7,993 nt of DNA from MWAR01 sp036567845 (lineage in GTDB: Bacteria > Muiribacteriota > Ozemobacteria > Ozemobacterales > Ozemobacteraceae), in NCBI GenBank assembly GCA_036567845.1, contig DATCTT010000047.1, positions 1 through 7,993 of the forward strand. The letters are read 5' to 3'. Each line of letters starts with the position of its first letter. Position 1 is the stretch's first letter. Positions 1 through 7,000 of the stretch are shown piece by piece. The position numbers were made by a program, and so were the translations under genes. The notes under the pieces are model-generated. The model made no database searches, was not told the origin of the DNA, and worked only from the letters and a program-made list of their open reading frames with translations.

Positions 1-3000
1 ACCATACCGAGCATCCCCGGAGATCCCGCCCCCGAGCGAGCCGAGGTCGATCCCCGAGAGACGGCCGGCGAGTTCGTAGCGTGAGGGACGGCCTGAGGCC
101 AGCACCCCGGCTGCCTTCGTCAGGGCAACCCGCCCTTTCAGCACGCCGATATCACATTTCGAGGCAGCCACGTTGCCCGTGCCAAGATCGTAAGTCAGCG
201 AGACGGCGCCCGGCCCCAGAGGAATATTCCAGGTGCGGCCGTCGCTCGAGTAACTCAGCTCAAGCGACTCGGTCCGCAGATCGACGTCAAAGGCCGGAGC
301 GGCAAGGGTTCCAGCGACGCGCACCGTGCCGTCGAACGCTCCCTCCTTCGGGAATCGCACCGTGGGCAGGTTCAGCCCGGACAACAAGGCCAGCAGGTCG
401 GAGGGGTAGGCTTTTTCGATCCGCCCCGACATCGAGAGCCGGGCCGTGTTCTGCGGATCGACCACCCGTCCTTCGGGAATCGCGATCCGCGACCTGCCAA
501 AGCCGGCCCGCACGTCGCGCCACTCGACGACCGGCTCGGGACGCCCCTGTCTGCGCGACAGGAGCAGATTTGCCTCGAGGCCGGTCACGGCCTGGGGAAT
601 CCCTGCCCACCGGAACCCGCCATTACGGATCGTCAGCTCGCCATCCCCGCCGAACCGATTGCGACCGCCGGCAAGGGTGAGACGCCCGTCGAGAATCCCC
701 GTGACATCCGTCAGACGTCCCGCGACGTCAACCGGAAGGAATCCGCTATTGAGGATCCGCATCAGGCTCGCGGCATCGATGCCGGCGAGGGAGGTCCTGA
801 TCTCGTCGAGCAGGGGGACAAGGCGCTTTCCATCCCGTTCGAGGCGTGCGCGGCCGGCGAGCGTCACCGCCCCACCCGCCACCCGGGCCTTGCCATTCGT
901 GACCGCTCCTGTGAAGCTTCCCGGGCCGGTCTGGGCAAATTCTATTTTCCCGGATATATCCGTGATGTCGACGGGCAGGGTGCGGCCCGGAGCCACCTGG
1001 ACAGACAACCGGAGACCAACCCCCGCCACTTCGGCCGAAGCCCGGGAGGTGAGCGCCTCGAACGGCCCCGACGCAACGAACTCGACGGCCGCCGGCCCGT
1101 TCACCGTGAACGGGATATTGAACTTCGCGATCCGGGCGACTTCGCCCATCAGCGTCTGGAGCCGCTGGCTCCGGCCCTCGAGTTTCAGGCTCCGAAGCCG
1201 CCCGGCCGAGGGCTCAAGAACCGATTCGAGATCGAGAAGCGTGTCGAAGACGCGCGTGGTGCCGTTCAGTCTGAGGATCTGGAGCTTTGCGCCCCTCGGC
1301 CGCCCCCAGGTCATGCGGGTCTGCAGCCCATCGAGAACGAACGCAACCCCGCTTTTGGTGATCCGGGCGTTTTTCGTGGCCGCCACGCCCCGGTATTCCC
1401 CGGCTTCCCCCATTGTGAGGGAACAGTCGAACGGCATTTCGGCCGAAAGATCCCCGGCGCGCAGCTCCAGTCGCGGGCAGGCGATCGATCCGGTCAATGC
1501 CGGCCGATTCAGCGTCCCGTTTCCCTTCAGGCCCAAGGTGAAAGCGCCACCGATGTCGATCCCGTGGCGCCTGACGGCGGCATCGATCTCCGGTTGCTCC
1601 CGTAGAGCCGCAAGCAGCGTGCCGAAATCGCTCCCCCGCCAAGTCACCGCCAGGTCGTCGAAGCGGGAGCGGGCGAGATCCAGGACGGCACGGGCCTCGC
1701 CGGGGAAGCCGAACAGGTTCATTTTCACCTCGGCCACGAGCCGTGACGGTCGGCCGTGCACGCGGTCGAGCGGCTCATCCGTCGAGAGCAGCAGCGAAAG
1801 ATCATCGAGCCACCAGGATTTTCGCCCGCGCTTCAGTCGCACCCGATCGAGGCTCATGGCAAGCCGCTGTGGCCCGGAAGCAGACTGGAACGCGGCCGTC
1901 AGGAGCCTGTCACCCTCGAGGGCCAGGGAGTCGAAGCCCGGCCTGCCGCCGAACCCGAAGCTGCGCCAGATCCGTTCCCCCGTGGCAATGAACGGCGCAC
2001 GGTCGCGCAGAAACGCGGCGAGGTCCAGCCGGTATTCCGCGACCGTGGCACCTTTCGGGCCAAGGAGCACCCGTCCCGAAACCTCGGTGACGAGTGAGTC
2101 GAGCCGCGCGGAGACGCTGGCCAGCTCGACGGAGCCGCTCGAAAGCAGCAGCCGGCCACCGAGATCGAGTCGGTCCTCCTGACGGGAACGGCTGACCACC
2201 TGCGCGCCCGCGAGATCGATCATGGCGTGCCCGAGGTCGGCCCGGCCGGGTTCCGGCAGTTTGGCATCGATCGAGAGCGGCCCGACGAGATCGACCCGTG
2301 ACGACCAGGCCGCGATGGTCCGCGTCACACCGGCAGGCATGATGCGGAGAGGAAGAACATCCCACAAACTGCCCCCAGCCTTGATCCCGGCCTCGAGCAG
2401 GATATTCCGGTACCGGACGATCCCGCCGTCGCGGACCTGCTCGAACGACACGCCCGCATGGCCCGCATTCCTCCGGATCTGCGCCCGGCAACGGCTGAGA
2501 CCGGCATGTTCGATTTTCCACACCGCATCGATCTGCATCGGTTCGCCCCCGAGATCCGAGGAAAAGCTCGCCAGAACCGTGCCTGGCGTCTGGAAATCCA
2601 TCCCCCCGGCGTGCGTCGTCGCCATGCTCGCGATCGTCGCCTCGAACCGGGTGAAGGAGGCAAGCCGGTTCTGAAGCCCGGCTTCGATGTTCACCCGGCT
2701 GATCGAAACCGCTCCGGGAACACGCAGCCCGAACTCCCTGACGCTGATGCCGATCCGTGACTCGATGAGCGGCGCAGCCTCCGCGGCCGAGGCCGTCAGA
2801 GTGATGGCTCCGGAGAGTGCCGACCCCGGGGAAAGAACCGCTCCGAGGGAAGCAATCCCGTCGAATTCGATGACACCATTTAGGCCGCGGATTCGCTCCG
2901 GAAGTGGGGAAACACCACTCGCCAGGGCGAACCTCAGGTTTAACCGGTCCTGGAACCGGCGGTCGAACAGGCTGATCGTTCGGTCACCACCCGAAGCCGA

Positions 3001-3885
3001 ACGTACGGTGAGATCGACACCCCGCTTCAGTACATCGAGGGAGGCCGTGACATCCCCCGAGGCCCGGTTGCGGCTGAGCTGCATCGTCAGCCAGGCCGGA
3101 TCCTCCGGCGTCGAAACCCGAAGGACGTGTGAGATGAAATCCGGGTGCGGATATTTCCGGAGAAGCAGGTTCAGCCCCGCGAGCTGAACGTTGCCCGGCG
3201 GAACTCTCAAAATTCTCATCAGCAGCTGATCTGGAAGGAGATCGCGGGGTCTCGGAATCAGGAGGCTGAGATTTTTCAGCTCAATGTGCTGGAGATAATT
3301 GTCCGCGATCACCTCGGCCTGCGCCGCGCTCGTCGTAGGCGGAGCTGGTTCCGCCGGGCCAGCCGTGACCTCGGCGGTGCCAGTGGCGTGAGGTGCCGAA
3401 AAGTCCCAGATTGCGCGACCGTCGGAGTCCCGGCCGAGAACGATCGAAGGGTCGGTGATGATCAGGCGCTCAAGAACGATGTTTCCCCAGAAGATATCTC
3501 GGATCGAGTATCGGAGGGTGATCCGTGGCACCGAAAGTATCATACCGCCCGTCCGGAAATTCGGATTTCTGATAACGAGATCCTCGATATCGATGCCGGA
3601 AAGCAGATCCCCCGAAATTCTGCGGACGGTGAAGGGCGCCCTTCCCTGGGCAAGCGAGGCCAAGCCTCGTTTGACATGCACCTCGATTACGTCGCTGTTG
3701 AGCCGGAAGAAGTTGTAGAAGAAGATGCCAGCCAGAACGGCGAACACGCAGGCGCACAGAAGCAGGAACCGGCGCAGGAACGCCCGTCGCCATCTTCCCT
3801 GAAGGCGGCCGGCAAGGCGCTCGGACTTTCTCCGTTCCAGCTCCTGGGCGATCGTGTCCAGTTTCGAGGTATTCGGGTCTTCCAT
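1..3885 (-). CDS. AsmA/TamB-like membrane-anchored envelope protein (partial, C-terminus off the left edge)
   Basis: The frame is open for 1295 codons from the ATG at 3885 to the window edge. Residues 1-35 are charged and probably cytoplasmic. Residues about 37-60 form one transmembrane anchor (RRFLLLCACVFAVLAG). Residues about 85-161 match the usual TamB/AsmA N-terminal pattern: RRISGDLLSGIDIEDLVIRN, then a strand-rich stretch, then LERLIITDPSIVL and a D-x-DGRAIWDF turn. A Pro/Ala/Thr-rich linker covers about 163-190. The rest alternates short beta strands with Gly/Asp turns, including GDGELTIRNGGFRW (near residue 1080) and GTVRVAGTLAAPAFDVDL (near 1190), which are typical of the repeating beta-groove of AsmA/TamB/YhdP proteins. 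Known members span the periplasm and serve in outer-membrane protein assembly or phospholipid transport; which applies here cannot be told. It already exceeds E. coli TamB or YhdP (about 1260 residues) without reaching a C-terminal domain. An in-frame TGA seven codons upstream makes this ATG the first possible ATG, GTG or TTG start, though no good ribosome site sits at normal distance. The family call is fairly secure; the exact subfamily is not. Confidence 0.85.
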   Translation of the reverse strand, partial: MEDPNTSKLDTIAQELERRKSERLAGRLQGRWRRAFLRRFLLLCACVFAVLAGIFFYNFFRLNSDVIEVHVKRGLASLAQGRAPFTVRRISGDLLSGIDIEDLVIRNPNFRTGGMILSVPRITLRYSIRDIFWGNIVLERLIITDPSIVLGRDSDGRAIWDFSAPHATGTAEVTAGPAEPAPPTTSAAQAEVIADNYLQHIELKNLSLLIPRPRDLLPDQLLMRILRVPPGNVQLAGLNLLLRKYPHPDFISHVLRVSTPEDPAWLTMQLSRNRASGDVTASLDVLKRGVDLTVRSASGGDRTISLFDRRFQDRLNLRFALASGVSPLPERIRGLNGVIEFDGIASLGAVLSPGSALSGAITLTASAAEAAPLIESRIGISVREFGLRVPGAVSISRVNIEAGLQNRLASFTRFEATIASMATTHAGGMDFQTPGTVLASFSSDLGGEPMQIDAVWKIEHAGLSRCRAQIRRNAGHAGVSFEQVRDGGIVRYRNILLEAGIKAGGSLWDVLPLRIMPAGVTRTIAAWSSRVDLVGPLSIDAKLPEPGRADLGHAMIDLAGAQVVSRSRQEDRLDLGGRLLLSSGSVELASVSARLDSLVTEVSGRVLLGPKGATVAEYRLDLAAFLRDRAPFIATGERIWRSFGFGGRPGFDSLALEGDRLLTAAFQSASGPQRLAMSLDRVRLKRGRKSWWLDDLSLLLSTDEPLDRVHGRPSRLVAEVKMNLFGFPGEARAVLDLARSRFDDLAVTWRGSDFGTLLAALREQPEIDAAVRRHGIDIGGAFTLGLKGNGTLNRPALTGSIACPRLELRAGDLSAEMPFDCSLTMGEAGEYRGVAATKNARITKSGVAFVLDGLQTRMTWGRPRGAKLQILRLNGTTRVFDTLLDLESVLEPSAGRLRSLKLEGRSQRLQTLMGEVARIAKFNIPFTVNGPAAVEFVASGPFEALTSRASAEVAGVGLRLSVQVAPGRTLPVDITDISGKIEFAQTGPGSFTGAVTNGKARVAGGAVTLAGRARLERDGKRLVPLLDEIRTSLAGIDAASLMRILNSGFLPVDVAGRLTDVTGILDGRLTLAGGRNRFGGDGELTIRNGGFRWAGIPQAVTGLEANLLLSRRQGRPEPVVEWRDVRAGFGRSRIAIPEGRVVDPQNTARLSMSGRIEKAYPSDLLALLSGLNLPTVRFPKEGAFDGTVRVAGTLAAPAFDVDLRTESLELSYSSDGRTWNIPLGPGAVSLTYDLGTGNVAASKCDIGVLKGRVALTKAAGVLASGRPSRYELAGRLSGIDLGSLGGGISGDARYG

Positions 3886-3904
3886 CGGGGTGCCCGGACG
3901 GGGT

Positions 3905-3915
3905 CATCCTCTCCT
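3905..3915 (-). promoter_or_regulatory. Possible but misplaced Shine-Dalgarno (AGGAGAGG) next to an out-of-frame ATG
   Basis: On the minus strand AGGAG at 3915-3911 is followed three bases later by ATG at 3907. That ATG is out of frame with the AsmA/TamB-like protein. The true start at 3885 lies 25 bases beyond the AGGAG, too far for ordinary use. The motif may be chance, or may recruit ribosomes that then reach the downstream ATG. Confidence 0.25.
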
Positions 3916-3947
3916 GATGTGCGCTCGTGGGGTTTCTGCCCGAGGAC

Positions 3948-3956
3948 AGGATACCA
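3948..3956 (-). promoter_or_regulatory. Candidate extended -10 promoter for the AsmA/TamB-like gene
   Basis: The minus strand reads TGG-TATCCT. This fits the extended -10 form TGn plus a hexamer matching TATAAT at four of six positions. The sequence 17 bp upstream (TCATCA) is a poor -35. Transcription would begin near 3941 and give a leader of about 55 bases before the ATG at 3885. This is a weak prediction from sequence alone. Confidence 0.25.
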
Positions 3957-3988
3957 CAACCTCTGCATCGTGATGATGGGCATGAGCG

Positions 3989-4002
3989 GGGGACATCTCC
4001 CC
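3989..4002. repeat. Short GC-rich inverted repeat in the divergent region (possible operator)
   Basis: GGGGA and TCCCC face each other across a four-base gap (CATC), giving a perfect 5-bp dyad. One mismatch and one further C-G pair lie outside it. It sits between the two candidate promoters, where a regulator could act on both. No T-run follows on either strand, so it is not an intrinsic terminator. Five-base GC dyads are common in GC-rich DNA, so this may be chance. Confidence 0.25.
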
Positions 4003-4046
4003 GGTTCTGCGAGGTTTGGTTCGCCTCACGCGGGCAGGATTCGTTC

Positions 4047-4075
4047 TTGACTCGAACCGCGTCGGTGGGTAGATT
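4047..4075 (+). promoter_or_regulatory. Candidate sigma70 promoter for the dual-kinase gene
   Basis: TTGACT at 4047-4052 matches the TTGACA -35 box at five of six positions. After a 17-bp spacer, TAGATT at 4070-4075 matches TATAAT at four of six. The start point expected about 6-8 bases beyond the -10 box is 4081-4083, on or next to the ATG at 4083. If real, the messenger would be leaderless or nearly so. A GGTGGGT at 4064-4070 could be a weak ribosome site, but only for a transcript starting further upstream. Confidence 0.42.
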
Positions 4076-4082
4076 GAAACCC

Positions 4083-7000
4083 ATGATCAAGCCCGATCAG
4101 ATCGTCGGAAGACACTACCGGATCATCGCTCAGCTCGGGGTTGGCGGCATGGGTCAGGTGTACAAGGCCCAAGACATCAATCTCGGCCGCGAGGTCGCCA
4201 TCAAGTTCCTGCTCGATGCCGACTCGAATGAAGAGATCCGGCAGCGGTTCATCAATGAGGGCCGCATCCTCGCAACGATCAGCCACCGGGCGGTCATCTC
4301 GGTGTACGCGTCGGACGTCGACGAGGCGCTGAACGTTCCGTTCCTCGTGATGGAGTTCGTCGACGGGAAGCCGATCGACCGGTTCCGCGACCCATATCTC
4401 GCCAACCAGACCCTGCTGATCGAGCATTTCGTCGAGTTGCTCGAGGGAATCGACGCCTGCCACCAGAAGGGTATTATACACAGAGATATTAAACCTGCTA
4501 ATATTCTCGTCAATCGCGACGGCCAGCTGAAGATCCTCGACTTTGGCATCGCGAAGACCGCGAAGAAGCAGACGAAGACGGGGGTTGCCCTGGGAACCCC
4601 ACACTACATGTCTCCCGAGCAGTGTCTCGGCAAGGCCGAGATCACGGCCCAGGCCGATGTCTACGCGATCGGAGTGATGCTCTGGGAGTTTCTTGCCGGC
4701 AAACTCCCGTTCGACGCCGGCAGCTCCGCGGCAGACCCTGCTCTGGCCATTGCCCTGATGCATCTGCACGAACCCCCGCCGCTGGATGAGATCACCAGGA
4801 ATCCTGCCATCAGCCGCTTCGGGGATCTCCTCCAACGGATGCTCTCGAAAAATCCGGCAGACCGTCCCTCGGTGTCCGAGGTGCTGGATCAGCTTCGCCG
4901 GGAACTCTCCTGCTCAATTCCGGCGCACGCTTCCGCGACAGGGGCGCCACCCGCAACCGGCAGGAAAACCGGCCAGGGCTCAGCGGCAGGCATGATCGGC
5001 GAGATCTACCGGCTCCAGCGCGAACTCGGTACCGGCGGGATGGGCACCGTGCACCTAGCCCTTGACACGACGCTGAACCGCCAAGTGGCCATCAAGGTGC
5101 TGAACGAGTCCCTTTCGAGCGACGAAAGCCTCGTCGAGCGCTTCATCCGGGAAGGTCAGCTCCTCGCAACGGTCGGCCACCCGAACATCATGAATATCTA
5201 CGCGTCCGGCCGCGATCACGCCACCGGCCGCCCGTTCCTGGTGATGGAATACATCGATGGGATGTCGCTTGCGTCGCTGAAACCGAGCCTTCTGCAAGAC
5301 CGGCGCAGCATTCCGCCCCTGATGCTCCAGCTGTTCGAGGGAATGGCTGCCTGTCATGCCAAAGGGCTCATCCACCGCGATCTGAAGCCCTCTAACATCA
5401 TGGTCACGCGGTCGGGGCTCCTGAAAGTGCTCGACTTTGGCATTGCGCGCTCTTCGGCGGGTATGACCCGTGCGGGAGTCGTTCTGGGAACGCCCGCCTA
5501 CATGGCTCCCGAGCAGTGCCTGGGCGTGCCCAACCTGACCGCGGCGACCGACGTCTACGCGATGGGGGTCATCTTCTGGGAGCTGATCTTCGGCGAACTG
5601 CCCTTCAAGGCGGACAACGTGCCGAACGCAGAGCTCTCGATCGCGATGAAGCACGTCAACGAGACGCTTCCGGCCATCGCGATGATTCCCGACGAGACGC
5701 TCACTCCGCTGTTTCCGTTGATCCGGCGGATGCTCGACAAGGCCCCAGAAGCCCGGCCGACCGCCCAGGAGCTGATCGAGGCACTCGATCGGTACATCGA
5801 CGAACACCTGGCCCCGGCCCGGACAGCCCCCGTGACCCGAAAAAAGTCACGCAGCCTGCGAACCAGCGGCCTGCGAGAGCTCGTCGACTCCGCCGACTCC
5901 GGAACGGGTTCCCCGTTCTGGCGGCGGCTCCTGGCGTTCGGTGGCAGCGCGGCTCTCGTCGCGGCTCTGTGGTATGGAGCCACGCAACTTCGCCCCGACA
6001 ACACCAAGTTGATCACCGTCTTGGAAGCCCAACTCAGACAGCAGATCGCCGCTGGCAGCCTCGATGAGGCGGTTCGCACTCTTGCCCTGCTCGAAGCCGA
6101 GCCCGAGGGTCGCAAAATTGCCACCCCCTGGCGTAGTCCCCTTGCCGAGGCCCTCTCGGCAAAGGCGCGCGGACTGCACCCCGTCGATCAGGCATCCCCA
6201 GCCTTGTATCTATACGACCTCGCCTTGAACATCGACCCGACCAATGCAACCGCCGCGGCAGCCCAGGCCGTCATCAAGATCGATCTCGCCGCCCGCCAGG
6301 CTGCCGAGGAGGCGCGCCGGCGTCTTCTGGAACAAGCTCGCGACCTCGCCGACCATGCGGCGCCGGGCTCCGACACCGCCGAGCTCGACAGGCTTTTCGA
6401 GCGCATGCGTGCTGAAGGTCTCGGCTCGGATGCCGCCGCCCTCGATTCGCTCGTCGAGACTCGGTTCCTCCAGTCGGGCGATGCGGCTCTGGCGAGTGAT
6501 CCGACCCAGGCCCTGAGGTATTTCGAGGCCCTCCGCCTCCGGTCACCGGAGCTTCCCGGACTCAACGACCGGATCGCGTCGGCTGGAACACTGATCGAAC
6601 AGGAAAAAGCCCGGCTCGCCCGGTCCCAGGAGACCGCCGATCTCGTGGCGCGCCTCGATGCCGAGCTGGCGGCCTTTTCCGCGACCACCGATCCGGCACC
6701 ATATCTCGGCCTGTGCGACGGTCTCGCCAGGATCGGGGAACAGGCGGCTGCCACACGATACCGCCGGGATGCCGCCGCCCGTCTCGACACGGCTGCCGAA
6801 GCGGCCCTGTCTGCCGGAAACGGCTCGGAAGCCGTCTCGCTGATGAAGCGGGCTGCGGCCATTTACGCCGATCTTCCCGGCCTTTCCGAACGGTTGCGCC
6901 GGACGGAACAGCGTCTCGCCGAAGAACGGGCCGCGGCCGAACGGGAAGCCCGACGCCAAGCCACCCTGGCCGAAGTCTCGGCCCTCGTCGGGCAGCTCAC

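Larger units (their letters stand above)
3886..4082. promoter_or_regulatory. Divergent intergenic control region
   Basis: These 197 bp separate the two start codons and are the only non-coding stretch in the window. Both genes must be transcribed outward from here unless a promoter lies inside a gene. The region contains a sigma70-like promoter facing right, a weaker extended -10 candidate facing left and a short GC-rich inverted repeat between them. No tRNA, riboswitch or intrinsic terminator was recognised. Apparent reading frames crossing it are shadow frames. Confidence 0.7.

Noticed and set aside
446..2182. Long plus-strand open frame of 578 codons
   Set aside because: It lies antisense to the continuous AsmA/TamB-like frame. 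Its product is Arg/Ser/Pro-rich with no domain, as expected from the reverse reading of GC-biased codons.
3989..4002. Inverted repeat as a rho-independent terminator
   Set aside because: No gene ends here, both neighbours start outward, and no T-run follows on either strand.
3145..4050. Plus-strand open frame of 301 codons covering the anchor region and the intergenic region
   Set aside because: It is antisense to the conserved anchor and first module of the AsmA/TamB-like protein. Its product shows no recognisable fold and its start has no ribosome site.
3470..4090. Minus-strand frame that includes the ATG at 3907 with an adjacent AGGAGAGG
   Set aside because: It ends after 146 codons from that ATG. 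Its product has no anchor or domain, while the neighbouring frame encodes the clear TM helix and TamB-like module. The ribosome-site conflict is kept as a finding only.
4026..4835. Minus-strand open frame of 269 codons
   Set aside because: It is the antisense shadow of kinase domain 1. It resembles the minus-strand frame at 5055-5807 only because the two kinase domains are homologous.
4992..4994. In-frame ATG before kinase domain 2 as the start of a separate gene
   Set aside because: There is no stop between the two domains and no convincing ribosome site, so a fused product is simpler. Internal initiation remains possible.
5055..5807. Minus-strand open frame of 250 codons with a protein-like composition
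   Set aside because: It is the antisense shadow of kinase domain 2, whose motifs are fully intact on the plus strand.
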